Positions 22,921 through 32,405 are shown, numbered from the stretch's first letter. The stretch is 64,000 bases of DNA from Algoriphagus aquimarinus (GCF_900112005.1 NZ_FOKK01000003.1:62001-126000), one strand, 5' to 3'. Numbers and translations: made by a program. Notes: generated by a model not told the origin, from the letters alone.

Positions 22921-23874
22921 ATGAACAGAATAGACCGACTCACAGCCATACTTACTCATCTCCAATCCAAGCGAACTGTGCGGGCCTCCGAACTTGCGGC
23001 TCGTTTTGAGGTGAGTTTGCGGACTATCTATAGAGATGTGAGATCTCTGGAAGAGTCGGGCGTTCCAATTATCGGAGAGGCAGGACAGGGATATTCTCTG
23101 ATGGAAGGCTATAGACTTCCACCCATCATGTTTAGTAGGGAGGAGGCATTGGCTCTTTTAGTTGCTGAGAAGTTGGTGGAAAAATCTCTTGATGATCAAA
23201 GTAGTAAGTTTTTTAAGGAAGCGCTGATTAAGATTAAGGCTGTGCTGAAGTCCTCCGAAAAGGATTTATTGGCAGAAGTGCAGGATACGATCCAAGTTTT
23301 GAAGTCGAGTTCTTCGAAAATTATGAACAGATCCAGCAAGGCTTTTCAAGCCATTCTTCAGGCTATTTCGGAGAAAAAAGTACTGTCAACCACCTACGTC
23401 ACTTTTGATCCAGAGCAGATGTCAGTAAGAGATCTTGAGCCAATAGGATTGTTTCATTCTTATGAACAATGGTATATGATGGCCTTTTGCCGCCTGAGAG
23501 GTGATTACCGTACCTTTCGACTGGATCGCTTTAGTAAACTTCAGGTGACAGATATTTCCTGTTCCACCTCTAAGCACCCTTCCTTGCAGTCTTATTTGGA
23601 CAAAATAGCCAGCGAACAAAAACTACATCAAATCATTCTGGAAGTGCCTGATGGTTCTCTGAAATACCTCGTCAATTCGAAATACAATAATGGATTTGTG
23701 TCTGAGGAAAGAGTAGGGAACAAGACCGTGATGACTTTTATGAACTCTTCCATCGAGGGCTTTGTGCGCTGGATAATCGCACTGGGAGATATGGTGGTGG
23801 TCATGGAGCCAGATCTCCTTAGGAATCGTTTGGCTGAGCTAATAGGAGAAATTAAGGAAATGCAGCGGGACTGA
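22921..23874 (+). CDS. HTH and WYL domain transcriptional regulator (YafY type)
   Basis: The 317-residue regulator begins with an HTH_11 winged helix (about 5-60: LTAILTHLQSKRTVRASELAARFEVSLRTIYRDV). A bridging region follows (YSLMEGYRLPPIMFSREEALALL), then a WYL domain (about 140-215, with PIGLFHSYEQWYMMAFCRLRGDYRTFRLDRF) and a WCX C-terminal part. WYL domains bind ligands such as nucleotides to switch DNA binding. It is divergent from the DinB gene with ~140 bases between, an arrangement that often means mutual control. I see no clear operator dyad in that gap. Confidence 0.9.
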   Translation: MNRIDRLTAILTHLQSKRTVRASELAARFEVSLRTIYRDVRSLEESGVPIIGEAGQGYSLMEGYRLPPIMFSREEALALLVAEKLVEKSLDDQSSKFFKEALIKIKAVLKSSEKDLLAEVQDTIQVLKSSSSKIMNRSSKAFQAILQAISEKKVLSTTYVTFDPEQMSVRDLEPIGLFHSYEQWYMMAFCRLRGDYRTFRLDRFSKLQVTDISCSTSKHPSLQSYLDKIASEQKLHQIILEVPDGSLKYLVNSKYNNGFVSEERVGNKTVMTFMNSSIEGFVRWIIALGDMVVVMEPDLLRNRLAELIGEIKEMQRD

Positions 23875-24003
23875 ATATTTCCTCAGGAGGTTTTTGAAAT
23901 TATGAAGGTGTTGTTGTAGTCCTTTTTCCTAACCGTATTCCTCTGCAATGATCTGTTTCTTTCCGGATTACTCACCAAGCCATGGTGTCTACTTCGATGC
24001 CTT

Positions 24004-24687
24004 TCACAAACTGATCCGTCTACCTTCTATTCCACCTTCTTCTGTGAACTGATCGTATTCCGGGCCAGTGATCACAGTCCAGCCTAAGGATTCCAATACC
24101 TTATCGCTGAGTTTTTCTTGGTTGAATTCGGTAAGGTGGATGTTTCCATATTTGCAGATATTGAATCTTAGGTTCTCCGCTTCATCAAAAAAGAAAATAT
24201 ACTCAGGGTTATTTGGATCACACCGCACAGTCCAGAAGAAAATCTCTATCAAATCATCAAGCTCTTCCATGTTCACATGAAAAGCTTCTGAATAGGTATC
24301 CGCTCCCACTATTTTTTCCAGCTTCTCATAGGCCAGAGCCAAAGGCTTGTAATCATCTTTTTTATCCCCACAAAGTTCCAGTTTGATATGAGAAAGCACA
24401 TAACAAGATGTTACTCCAGAAAACTCAAGAAGCACTTTGATTTGCTCTGTTAGCCTGTTAGTGTAACTATAAATGATCTTATGCTCAAATCCAATTATTT
24501 TGCTGTAGAAATCGTAGTTGATTACAGCAGCGTGTGCATGATCATACATCTCCAAGTAGATATCTTCCTCTCCATTCTCTTTATATTCCTCCAGCATTTC
24601 CTCATCGTAAAAAGCTTTTTGGAAGGCCGTGATTTCAGAAGAGATAATTGATTTGTTTTTGGTGACTTGTAATCGGGGTAGGAGCAT
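24004..24687 (-). CDS. Hypothetical protein, 227 residues
   Basis: I do not recognise the family. The protein is acidic and soluble, without signal peptide or membrane segments, and rich in aromatic residues. Helical stretches (SEITAFQKAFYDEEMLEEYKE, LALAYEKLEKIV) alternate with strand-like ones (IEIFFWTVRCDP, EYIFFFDEAENLRFNICKYGNIHLTEF). The last part looks like a small beta domain. It has no operon partner: the WYL gene converges on it, and ~490 bases without a gene lie upstream. Real coding is supported by length and codon use like its neighbours. Confidence 0.65.
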   Translation of the reverse strand: MLLPRLQVTKNKSIISSEITAFQKAFYDEEMLEEYKENGEEDIYLEMYDHAHAAVINYDFYSKIIGFEHKIIYSYTNRLTEQIKVLLEFSGVTSCYVLSHIKLELCGDKKDDYKPLALAYEKLEKIVGADTYSEAFHVNMEELDDLIEIFFWTVRCDPNNPEYIFFFDEAENLRFNICKYGNIHLTEFNQEKLSDKVLESLGWTVITGPEYDQFTEEGGIEGRRISL

Positions 24688-25089
24688 ATGGTTACGATCG
24701 CTTTTGGTGATAATTATATTCTGTTTGCTCGAAATATTTTTTTTAATTTCTATAAAATTGGGGGAAACAGAGAGTTTCTATTTACTTATTCTCAGCTGAA
24801 TTTGGTGAAAGTTCTTTTGAGGAAAAATACATAATATGATTTGGAAGAATTATTGGTGAATCTCAATTTACAGGGGGAGCATTTCCCCATTTCAGGGAGA
24901 TTAGGCACAATGCAATTTGTGGATTCAATCTTTTGCAATTTTTATTGTTCTTCAATTGCACTAATAGCTACTTAGGGCTCAGCTTAAGAAAAAGATGGAT
25001 ATCACCCAAAAGCTAGTTTCTAGACCTATCTAGATGCATTTTGAAAGGAAATCAATAGCAGTAAAAGGTGCATTCCATTCTGATATCAA
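24688..25089. other. Spacer, nothing recognisable
   Basis: About 400 AT-rich bases hold no open frame of note, no strong hairpin and no repeat of the classes seen elsewhere. The far end leads into a promoter box at 25090. Promoter elements for the minus-strand hypothetical gene should lie near its start, but no consensus box is evident. Confidence 0.4.
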
Positions 25090-25097
25090 TAACTTTG
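25090..25097 (+). promoter_or_regulatory. Bacteroidota -7 box for the conserved lipoprotein gene
   Basis: TAACTTTG matches TAnnTTTG exactly. It lies 82 bases before the ATG at 25179, which would give a leader of about 75 bases. No TTTG is visible at the -33 spacing, so support is moderate. Confidence 0.4.
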
Positions 25098-25178
25098 TAG
25101 AAGCATTTTATTCTGAGTAGCGATGGAATGGCATTTGAGACTACTAATGAAAATCACAATCATCAAAAACTGAAAATT

Positions 25179-25976
25179 ATGAATGTTAAAATATTAGGTA
25201 CAGCTGCTGCGGCATTATTGATAGCGGTAAGTTGCCAACCAAAAAAAATAGAGAATGAAGAAGTAGCAGAGATGGAGATCGTTGCTCCGGCGGAGATTTC
25301 GATTGAGAAATTCACTGATTCTCCTGCCTATTTGACTTCAACTTTAACTTTAAAAAAACCAACTAGCACAACAATTGCGAAAGCAGGTGAAGTGGATTTC
25401 GCATTCGATGTGAAAGACTACAAGTTGGGAGAAGTGACTGAGCGTACGGGTATGGCTGAGAACTTGGCTAATTCTGACAAAGGTCAGCACATCCACTTTA
25501 TCTTAGATAATGAGCCTTATTCTGCTCACTACGAGTCTGAATTCAAGCGTGAGATGCCAGAAGGAACACACTACTTGGTAGCGTTTCTTAGTAGATCATA
25601 CCATGAGTCGGTGAAGAATGACAAATCTTTCATAGCCAAAAAAATAGTTGTTGGTAAGGCAAGCGACGATAAGAATGTAGATTTCTCAAAGCCTACTATG
25701 ATCTATAGCCGTCCAAAAGGTGAGTATAGCGGAGCAGATACTGAGAACTTATTACTTGATTTCTTCTTGCTAAACACCACACTTTCTGAAACTGGAAATA
25801 AAGTAAGAGCAACCATCAACGGTCAGGAATTCATGATCGCAGAATGGGCTCCTTATGTAATCAAAGGCCTTGCAAAAGGTGAGGTGACTATCAAATTGGA
25901 ATTGTTGGATGCAGACGGAACTTTGATCCCAGGTGGATTCAATGACGTAACTAGAACAGTAACTTTGAAAGACTAA
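25179..25976 (+). CDS. Conserved Bacteroidota lipoprotein (phosphopeptide-binding-like)
   Basis: The 265-residue lipoprotein has a signal ending AVSC (Cys16). The start at 25179 is chosen because the 17 codons upstream do not fit a signal peptide. The mature part carries a conserved block DKGQHIHFILDNEPYSAHYESEF and then EGTHYLVAFLSRSYHESVK, with several His and Tyr residues that could form a ligand or metal site. From memory such proteins are labelled phosphopeptide-binding, but I see no FHA motif. The fold looks all-beta. It has a promoter box at 25090 and a strong terminator, so it is monocistronic. Confidence 0.75.
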   Translation: MNVKILGTAAAALLIAVSCQPKKIENEEVAEMEIVAPAEISIEKFTDSPAYLTSTLTLKKPTSTTIAKAGEVDFAFDVKDYKLGEVTERTGMAENLANSDKGQHIHFILDNEPYSAHYESEFKREMPEGTHYLVAFLSRSYHESVKNDKSFIAKKIVVGKASDDKNVDFSKPTMIYSRPKGEYSGADTENLLLDFFLLNTTLSETGNKVRATINGQEFMIAEWAPYVIKGLAKGEVTIKLELLDADGTLIPGGFNDVTRTVTLKD

Positions 25977-26002
25977 TCCATAAACGATTAAGTCTGATAC
26001 TT

Positions 26003-26039
26003 AAAACTCCGTGTGATTGATTTCACACGGAGTTTTTTT
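26003..26039 (+). terminator. Strong intrinsic terminator
   Basis: A perfect 14-base stem (AAAACTCCGTGTGA and TCACACGGAGTTTT) with a 6-base loop runs into seven T residues, 27 bases after the lipoprotein stop. Confidence 0.92.
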
Positions 26040-26050
26040 ATGATCTAATC

Positions 26051-26107
26051 TCTCGCAACGGCGCGGCGGCGCAACGTTTTGATAACCTTTGAGATTTTCA
26101 AAATCTC
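26051..26107. repeat. GCAACG-type quasi-repeat and adjacent palindrome
   Basis: The bases around CGCAACGGCGCGGCGGCGCAACG reiterate a CGCAACG/GCGGCG unit imperfectly in an otherwise AT-rich spacer. They are followed at 26091-26107 by the palindrome GAGATTTT-C-AAAATCTC. It has no coding potential and fits the same class of intergenic filler seen in other spacers of this window. Confidence 0.45.
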
Positions 26108-26168
26108 CATGGGTTTTCTACTGTTCTTAAATTCTTGGTTTAATTCCAATCAAACTTTGAGAACTTAA

Positions 26169-27173
26169 TTACACTACAGGAAAATACTCAGGAACTAGGC
26201 CTTTGATTTTATCCAAAGTTTCAGGCATGGAGAGTGCACTCATTCCTCCAGATGCATTTGCGTGTCCACCTCCATCGAAATGATTCGCAGCCAAACCATT
26301 TACTGGATTATCTTTTCCTTTGGAACGGAAGGAAATCTTGATAATGCCATCCCGTTCCGAAAAGACCATGGCGGCTTTTATCCCTTTGATAGATAGCGCA
26401 AGGTTGGCTAGACTATCTGTATCTCCTTTTTTGTACTGATATTTTTCCAGTTCTTCCTTAGTAAGAGAAATGATAGCCACAGCGTTTTGCTCCATGATCT
26501 CCATTTTTTGGCTCATCGCAAATCCCTGAAGACGTAGACGCGATGCAGTATTCGTATCATTCAGTAATTCATGGATCAGGTGATGTTTTACTCCTGTAGC
26601 AAGCAATTTTGCTAGCACCTCGTGAGTTCTAGGCTTGACGGAGTTGAAGCGAAAACTTCCTGTATCAGTCAGAATTCCTAGGTATAAGGGATTCCCGATT
26701 TTTTCATCCAATAGAGCGACGTTTCCAGATTGCTCGATCAATTCTACGATCAATTCAGCCGTTGAGGATGCGGAGGTATCGGATACTGTAATGGAGGCGA
26801 AGTTCTGAGGATCTAGATGATGATCGATCATGATTTTGGTACAGGTTGCAGATTCCAGCAAGGGTTGCATTCCTTTTCCTACACGGTCTGTTGCATTATA
26901 ATCTAGAGAAAAAATGAGATCCGCATTTTGAAATGCTGCCGTTACTTTCTCAGGTTCCTGATCCATCACGATGATGGAAGAGAGCTCAAGGAAATCCAAA
27001 AAATCTGGAGCTTTATCAGGATGACAGATGGTTGCCTTTTTTCCTAGCTTTTCTATAAAATGCAATAGCCCCAAAGAAGAACCGACAGAGTCACCATCGG
27101 CAGATTTGTGGGCAGTAATAAGGATGTTTGATGCTGCTAGAATTTCAGCTTCTATTTGTTTGAACCTATTCAT
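26169..27173 (-). CDS. nrnA: DHH family oligoribonuclease/pAp phosphatase (NrnA-like)
   Basis: The 334-residue DHH/DHHA1 phosphoesterase degrades nanoRNAs and/or dephosphorylates 3'-phosphoadenosine 5'-phosphate. Metal ligands are visible: Asp26 and Asp28 (SADGDS), Asp91 (SLDYNATD) and the DHH triad 117-119 (MIDHHLD). A STAELIVELI segment follows, then the C-terminal DHHA1 substrate motif FDGGGHANASGG (about 304-315). Length and order are those of bacterial NrnA. It is the first gene of a minus-strand stretch, but a 147-base gap separates it from DUF4199 upstream, so operon membership is unsure. Confidence 0.92.
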   Translation of the reverse strand: MNRFKQIEAEILAASNILITAHKSADGDSVGSSLGLLHFIEKLGKKATICHPDKAPDFLDFLELSSIIVMDQEPEKVTAAFQNADLIFSLDYNATDRVGKGMQPLLESATCTKIMIDHHLDPQNFASITVSDTSASSTAELIVELIEQSGNVALLDEKIGNPLYLGILTDTGSFRFNSVKPRTHEVLAKLLATGVKHHLIHELLNDTNTASRLRLQGFAMSQKMEIMEQNAVAIISLTKEELEKYQYKKGDTDSLANLALSIKGIKAAMVFSERDGIIKISFRSKGKDNPVNGLAANHFDGGGHANASGGMSALSMPETLDKIKGLVPEYFPVV

Positions 27174-27320
27174 GAATGGGAGTTGTACTGGGAAATTGAG
27201 CTTTGATAAGAACGAAGTGGGTGATGTACTTCTGAATGCAAAGGAACAAAAGTGAAGAGCAAAAACTGGCTTATTGGACTTTTAATTCCATCGCAGTTGG
27301 CTGTGTCCACACAAAATATT

Positions 27321-27845
27321 TTATCCTTTTACCTTATTCTTTATAAAAATCAAAGACAGCAACGCGACTAGCGTAGGAATAACAACGACCGAAGGGATCA
27401 GGGATGAAAGCCTAAATAGATCCGCTTGAGCGACAGACGAAGTTTTCATGTTCTCTAATGTTGCGGTAATCTCCTCTTGTGGGACATTTACTGCGGTCAG
27501 TTCTACCTCCTTCAAATTCAGCACTGCGCCAAACCAATCTGGATTGATGAAATGATGATAGGTATATAAAAAAGGATTGTAAATAAGGTAAGAGATTGCG
27601 CTGACGAAAATGGCAATTCCAATTCTTTGAATGATTGAAACCTGATAAGAGTTGGTTTCCTGTTTGATTGCCCAAAAGATCATAACTATAGGAAGTAGTA
27701 TGATGGCCATGTCAACGTATTGCCCAATGCTCAGATAGGTGGTGTCTAATTTTGTCAACCACATTAAGGTCGTGTAAAGACAAAAGGCAAGGCCCATGAT
27801 TATCCCTTGTTTAAGGGTTGATTTGAAAAAAGATGTCTTGTTCAT
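27321..27845 (-). CDS. DUF4199 integral membrane protein
   Basis: The 174-residue inner membrane protein has four predicted helices at about 12-30, 42-60, 72-95 and 147-168. The amphipathic periplasmic stretch between helices 3 and 4 (about 105-140) carries many Glu and Thr. The pattern fits DUF4199, a Bacteroidota family of unknown function often found beside glycosyltransferases. Here the next gene upstream (44 bases away, same strand) encodes a GT39-type enzyme, so co-expression in envelope glycosylation is plausible but unproven. Confidence 0.85.
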   Translation of the reverse strand: MNKTSFFKSTLKQGIIMGLAFCLYTTLMWLTKLDTTYLSIGQYVDMAIILLPIVMIFWAIKQETNSYQVSIIQRIGIAIFVSAISYLIYNPFLYTYHHFINPDWFGAVLNLKEVELTAVNVPQEEITATLENMKTSSVAQADLFRLSSLIPSVVVIPTLVALLSLIFIKNKVKG

Positions 27846-27889
27846 TTAGGATTGCGTTGGTTTATTCTCGTTGGTAGTTCTTAAGATTT

Positions 27890-29416
27890 TTACTCTCTTA
27901 GCTCAGCCCGTTTTTCTTCTATCTCAGCTGCCAAAATCGCATTGATATCGGTTTTGGTGCCTAGAAGTAGTTGGATGACTGTGCCGAATTCTCTAGCATT
28001 GGCATCGGTGATAGTTCCTATTTCTTCTGATTTTTCGAAGAAGGATATTTCTCTTTCGCTGATACGGTCTGCGGAATCTCTGACAAGAATTACATTATTT
28101 ATTTTACGACTTAGATCTATCCAATTGACATAGTCGGCATTCATCGTAAATGCTCGTAATCCCTTGGTTTTGGCGTAAAAGTTAATCGCTCCGGCCTGTC
28201 CGTAGTTGTCACAAATAATCACCGTGTACTCATCAGCAGGTGCTTTGGAATAGGCCAAATCCACTTTTCCTGCCAGCTCTTTCCAGCCTAGCATATCTGC
28301 AAAATCCTGAGGCAAGTCATGGATTTCACCATCTTCCCAGCGGTTTTCCATCAGATCAGGATGTCGGGATTGTACTCCTTTAAGGTATTCTGGATTACCT
28401 ATCGGAAATGCTATAGGAATGGCTAGGATAAATAGGAATACAGGAATAATCATAGCCACTGGCTTCAGGTATTTTCCCCAGCTTTTGCGAAGCAAGTGAG
28501 AAAGATAAATCGCTCCAAATGCAAAGTGAATAGGGTAGAGGCCGATGGCGTAATAGCTTTTGGCTTTGAGGTAAGTGAAGATCGCCAAAGTGAAAAATGT
28601 CGTCCAAAAGAAAACTTGGTACTTGCGAAAAGAGGGATAAGTGAAATACGAAATCAGCGCTAGACAGAGAACGAAAAATGATCCGAAAAAGAAGAAAAAC
28701 TGATCATTCAGAAAATCAAATCGGTTTACATTCACCAACTGATATTGGCTCAGCATGCGCATATGCCAGAGCACAGGGAAATCATTTTGCAACTGCCATA
28801 TCAGGTTCGGTAGCGCAATAAAAAAAGCTAACCCAAATGCAGCATAGAAGTGTGGATTTTTGAAAATCTTCCGCTCTGAAGTCAGCAATAAAGCGGGCAA
28901 TAATCCCAGTACTTGAAAGGCGATGTTGTACTTGTTCAAAAAGCCAAAACCTATACCGATTCCCAGCAAGTATAGCCATTTGTTTTTGCCAGTTTGGATA
29001 AAGTATAGCAAGGCGAAGAACACAAAAGTCCAAGCTAGAATATCAAAGGAATTGGGCTGGAATAAGATATTCAGCCGAGCCAAAGAAGAAAATATCAGAC
29101 AAATTGCTGCCAAAGACTGAGCATATAAACTGCCACCAAGTCTTTCTGTTGCCTTCCAAACCAGCATAATAGTCAGTGCTCCAAAGAGCGCAGGGAAGAA
29201 CTTGACCCAGAATTCTGTATAACCAAGAAGATATATCAGGTAAGAAAACCAGGAAGTCACAGGAGGAACTGAGATATATCCCCAAGCCAAATGATGAGCT
29301 TGGTCTAGATGCAGGTATTCGTCCCGATGGAGATCGTAACCCGAACCTATCAGCAGGTATTGAAGGATGAACTTGATCAGTATGAATCCGAATAAAAATA
29401 AGTTTCGCTGGTTCAT
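27890..29416 (-). CDS. Glycosyltransferase family 39 protein (ArnT/PMT-like)
   Basis: The 508-residue polytopic enzyme of the GT-C fold would transfer a sugar from a polyprenyl phosphate donor to lipid or protein in the periplasm. The first luminal loop has the acidic DLHRDEYLHLDQAHHLAWGY motif (about 30-49), where GT39 enzymes keep their catalytic Asp/Glu. About ten membrane helices follow up to about 340. The last ~150 residues form a soluble domain. The acceptor cannot be told. It is probably co-transcribed with DUF4199. A perfect hairpin sits in the 92 bases between it and the kinase gene upstream. Confidence 0.88.
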   Translation of the reverse strand: MNQRNLFLFGFILIKFILQYLLIGSGYDLHRDEYLHLDQAHHLAWGYISVPPVTSWFSYLIYLLGYTEFWVKFFPALFGALTIMLVWKATERLGGSLYAQSLAAICLIFSSLARLNILFQPNSFDILAWTFVFFALLYFIQTGKNKWLYLLGIGIGFGFLNKYNIAFQVLGLLPALLLTSERKIFKNPHFYAAFGLAFFIALPNLIWQLQNDFPVLWHMRMLSQYQLVNVNRFDFLNDQFFFFFGSFFVLCLALISYFTYPSFRKYQVFFWTTFFTLAIFTYLKAKSYYAIGLYPIHFAFGAIYLSHLLRKSWGKYLKPVAMIIPVFLFILAIPIAFPIGNPEYLKGVQSRHPDLMENRWEDGEIHDLPQDFADMLGWKELAGKVDLAYSKAPADEYTVIICDNYGQAGAINFYAKTKGLRAFTMNADYVNWIDLSRKINNVILVRDSADRISEREISFFEKSEEIGTITDANAREFGTVIQLLLGTKTDINAILAAEIEEKRAELRE

Positions 29417-29451
29417 GGAGTTATTAAGAAGATGGGGAAAATCTAAGTTCC

Positions 29452-29475
29452 GTGGTCTGTGTGTTCACAGACCAC
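29452..29475. repeat. Perfect hairpin of the GGTCTGTG class (copy 2)
   Basis: Arms GTGGTCTGTG and CACAGACCAC pair perfectly around TGTT. It resembles the hairpin at 22251-22274 in arm sequence, arm length and loop size. It sits between the kinase stop and the glycosyltransferase start, both on the minus strand. There is no T-tract. Confidence 0.65.
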
Positions 29476-29508
29476 AATGCCAGGTCCTCAAGCTTTCTGA
29501 ATTTTAAA

Positions 29509-30852
29509 TTACCCGTTAAATATCAACTTAAACGTAGTCCCTTCACCCTGGATAGAGCGAACCTGAATATTGCCTTTGTGGCGACGCATGATCTGCTTAG
29601 AAAGACTTAAGCCGATTCCAGAGCCTTTGGATTTGGTGGTGAAGAATGGGATGAAAATCTTGGAGAGTGCTTCCTCTTCAATTCCTTTTCCGGTATCTGC
29701 CACTTCCAGAATTATTTTTCCAGCCTCATCGATAAATGCCTTTAGAATTATCCGTTTCACTTCAGAATCTTCTACCGCCTGAATGGCGTTTTGGGTAAGA
29801 TTAATCATGACTTGCTCTATCTGAGTTTGGTCGCCAAATAGGATTAACTCTTTTGGATTGATCTCTTTGATCAGTTCGATCTGAAAGGTGTCCAGTTGGT
29901 TTTGTAGTAAAACTTCCAGCTGATGGAAAAGCTTTGCGATAGCAATACTGCTGAACTTTGGTGCTGGAATATGAGCCAAACTTCTGAAGTCAGACACAAA
30001 GCTGATCAGACCTTGACTACGCTTTTCAATCGTGCTTATTCCCATCAGATAGTCTTCCATTTCCGCAGGAGTGATTTGTTCCACGTTGTCTATTTTGCTT
30101 TCCATTTCCCCTTGGATCGTTCCTGCCAACGAAGAAATAGGCGCGATTGAATTCATAATTTCATGCGTAAGGATTTTGACAAGGTTCTGCCAAGCTTCCA
30201 TTTCCTTTTCTTCCAATTCTGATTGAATGTTCTGAAGGGAAACGAGTTTAAACTTTTCCCCACGCATCAATAATTCAATCACATAGACAGAAATCTGCAT
30301 GATCCCGTCAGGATGCGCGATCTTGATCAACTCAGATCCACCTGTTCGTAGGTTGTTGATTGCTAGGTGCAATTCCTTATTAATACCCTCGATTTCACCG
30401 ATATTTTTCAGTTCATCTACATCGAGAATTCGCTTAGCAGCAGTATTCACAATCTGAATTCCTCCATTTTCACCGAAGGTGATCAGACCTATACTCAGGT
30501 GCTTAAAGACCGAACGGAAGTACTGGTAATTTGCTTCTTTCTCGGCTTGATCTTCCTTTAGTTTGGCTAGAATAGCATTGAATTCTATATGTAGATCATC
30601 CGTTTCTGTTCCGTCAAATTTGACAGGATAGAGTTGGGAGTATTTGTCCTGCTTGATGTTGTCCAGAAAAACGCGCACTTTATTAAATGAGCCTTCGGAA
30701 TAGCGAAGCAAATAGATGATCTGAAATACGACTAAAATGAGAAAAAGGGAAATCATGAAAACTCCCCAACTATCGATAATAGCGTATGCAAGAAGAAAAA
30801 GAGAGGCCGCTAAAAAGGCGATTCTCCCAAGTAAACCAACTTTATAGTCCAT
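29509..30852 (-). CDS. Sensor histidine kinase (NtrB/AtoS type)
   Basis: The 447-residue inner membrane kinase has two adjacent hydrophobic helices (about 7-25 and 30-48) with almost no periplasmic loop, so it probably senses from within the cell. A PAS-like domain (about 105-210, YFRSVFKHLSIGLITFGENGGIQIVNTAA) precedes the phosphoacceptor His230 (ILTHEIMNSIAPISSL). The ATPase domain has N box NLTQNAIQAV, G1 DTGKGIEEEAL, F box IFIPFFTTK and G2 GSGIGLSLS. It overlaps the NtrC-type regulator gene by 11 bases and should phosphorylate that protein. The signal is unknown. Confidence 0.93.
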   Translation of the reverse strand: MDYKVGLLGRIAFLAASLFLLAYAIIDSWGVFMISLFLILVVFQIIYLLRYSEGSFNKVRVFLDNIKQDKYSQLYPVKFDGTETDDLHIEFNAILAKLKEDQAEKEANYQYFRSVFKHLSIGLITFGENGGIQIVNTAAKRILDVDELKNIGEIEGINKELHLAINNLRTGGSELIKIAHPDGIMQISVYVIELLMRGEKFKLVSLQNIQSELEEKEMEAWQNLVKILTHEIMNSIAPISSLAGTIQGEMESKIDNVEQITPAEMEDYLMGISTIEKRSQGLISFVSDFRSLAHIPAPKFSSIAIAKLFHQLEVLLQNQLDTFQIELIKEINPKELILFGDQTQIEQVMINLTQNAIQAVEDSEVKRIILKAFIDEAGKIILEVADTGKGIEEEALSKIFIPFFTTKSKGSGIGLSLSKQIMRRHKGNIQVRSIQGEGTTFKLIFNG

Positions 30853-32224
30853 ATTTTTCCAGCCTTCTGTACAAGGAAGCTCGTGTCAATCCAAGCTCCT
30901 TCGCTGCTTTTGAGATGTTTCCTCCGTTTTTGTCTATTGCTCGTTGGATCGTAGTACGCTCCATATCATCGAGGTTAAGCGTCACTGAAACTGGCGCTTT
31001 GTCCGAAGCTGGTTTGGCAGAAAGAAAGAAGAAATCTCTGGAATCCAGTTCATCACCTTCAGCCATAATGATTGCACGCTCGATAGCATGCTGCAGCTCA
31101 CGGATGTTTCCTGGCCAGCCATATCTCTGAAGCAATTCCATACCAGCAGAAGTGAATCCAGTGAAGGTTTTACGATATTTTTGACTATAGCTTTTTAGGA
31201 AGTGATTAGCTAAGGTTGGAATGTCATCCTGTCTTTCGCGAAGTGGTGGTAGGAAAATCTCCACCGTGTTGATTCTATATAGTAAATCTTGACGGAAGGT
31301 ATTGTCAGCGATACTTTCATGCAATGGCATATTGGTAGCACAGATCAAACGTATATCTACTGGAATGGCTTTGTTGGTACCTATTCTGGTGACTTCTCTT
31401 CTTTGAAGAACAGTAAGGAGTTTTGACTGTAGTGGAAGGGACAGGTTTCCGATTTCATCCAGAAACAAGGAGCCTTTGTCAGCTATTTCAAACCTACCTG
31501 CACGATCATCTTTTGCATCGGTGAATGCACCTCTTTTATGTCCGAAAAGCTCAGATTCAAATAAACTTTCTGTAATAGAACCCATATCTACCCCAACAAA
31601 AATGTCATCTTTTCGAAGTGAGCGGTCATGAATCGCGCGCGCAATAAGTTCTTTTCCTGTTCCATTTTCACCCAAAATCAACACGTTAGCGTCGGTTTGA
31701 GCTACTTTATCGATGATAGAGAAAATGTTTTTCATAGAAGCAGACTGGCCGATAATGTCCGTGTACGGCTTCTTCATGTCCGTCTGCATCTGCTTTTGCT
31801 TCTTTTGCAGCTTATCGACTTCATTATAGCTTTCCTTCAGTTTGATAGCAGCGGAAAGTGTAGCGATCAACTTCTCATTTTGCCAAGGCTTCAGAATAAA
31901 ATCAGTAGCACCTTCCTTTAATGCTTGCACAGCCATTTCCACATCACCGAATGCCGTGATCAGGATCACTACAGCTTTTGGGTCAATTTCTTTGATTTGC
32001 TTCAGCCAGTGAAAACCTTCCTTGCCTGAAGTGGTGTCCTCCCGGAAATTCATGTCTAGAAGGATTACATCGTAATTATTGTTATTAACCAGAAAAGGGA
32101 TTCGTCGAGGATCCTTTTCTATCATGACTTCTTTAGCATGCTTTTTAAGAAGCATTTTGGCGGCAAAGAGTAAGTCTTCATTATCATCAATGATAAGAAT
32201 CTTGCCTAAATCTTGAGTTTCCAT
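30842..32224 (-). CDS. Sigma-54-dependent response regulator (NtrC family)
   Basis: The 460-residue protein has a receiver domain (1-125; Asp57 phosphoacceptor in LLDMNF, Lys112 in LKPW), then a AAA+ activator domain with Walker A GENGTGKE (185-192), loop GAFTDA (232-237), Walker B LFLDEIGNL and R-fingers near RRLI/REL..AIERA, and a Fis-type HTH (about 425-460, ISKAAKELGLTRASLYRRLEKYG). It activates sigma-54 promoters when phosphorylated by the coupled kinase. The sigma-54 contact loop is GAFTDA rather than GAFTGA, a variant I recall as frequent in Bacteroidota. It is the first gene of the kinase operon. Confidence 0.94.
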   Translation of the reverse strand: METQDLGKILIIDDNEDLLFAAKMLLKKHAKEVMIEKDPRRIPFLVNNNNYDVILLDMNFREDTTSGKEGFHWLKQIKEIDPKAVVILITAFGDVEMAVQALKEGATDFILKPWQNEKLIATLSAAIKLKESYNEVDKLQKKQKQMQTDMKKPYTDIIGQSASMKNIFSIIDKVAQTDANVLILGENGTGKELIARAIHDRSLRKDDIFVGVDMGSITESLFESELFGHKRGAFTDAKDDRAGRFEIADKGSLFLDEIGNLSLPLQSKLLTVLQRREVTRIGTNKAIPVDIRLICATNMPLHESIADNTFRQDLLYRINTVEIFLPPLRERQDDIPTLANHFLKSYSQKYRKTFTGFTSAGMELLQRYGWPGNIRELQHAIERAIIMAEGDELDSRDFFFLSAKPASDKAPVSVTLNLDDMERTTIQRAIDKNGGNISKAAKELGLTRASLYRRLEKYGL

Positions 32225-32375
32225 GGTGAATTGTTTGGTGTTCTTAAGGGGAAAATGATGCCAACCCTAATATAAGCCCATATAATGGGTTTTAGAGATA
32301 AAAGTGTTCGGTATTGTACGGTTTTACTCTGAAATCGGACAATCGGGTTCGGTTTTCTACCCTAAGAGATTTTTG

Positions 32376-32383
32376 TACCTTTG
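32376..32383 (+). promoter_or_regulatory. Bacteroidota -7 box for the FKBP gene
   Basis: TACCTTTG is an exact TAnnTTTG match, 23 bases before the ATG at 32406. The same octamer precedes ahcY. Confidence 0.65.
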
Positions 32384-32405
32384 TACTTTACTAAAACAAA
32401 AGACT

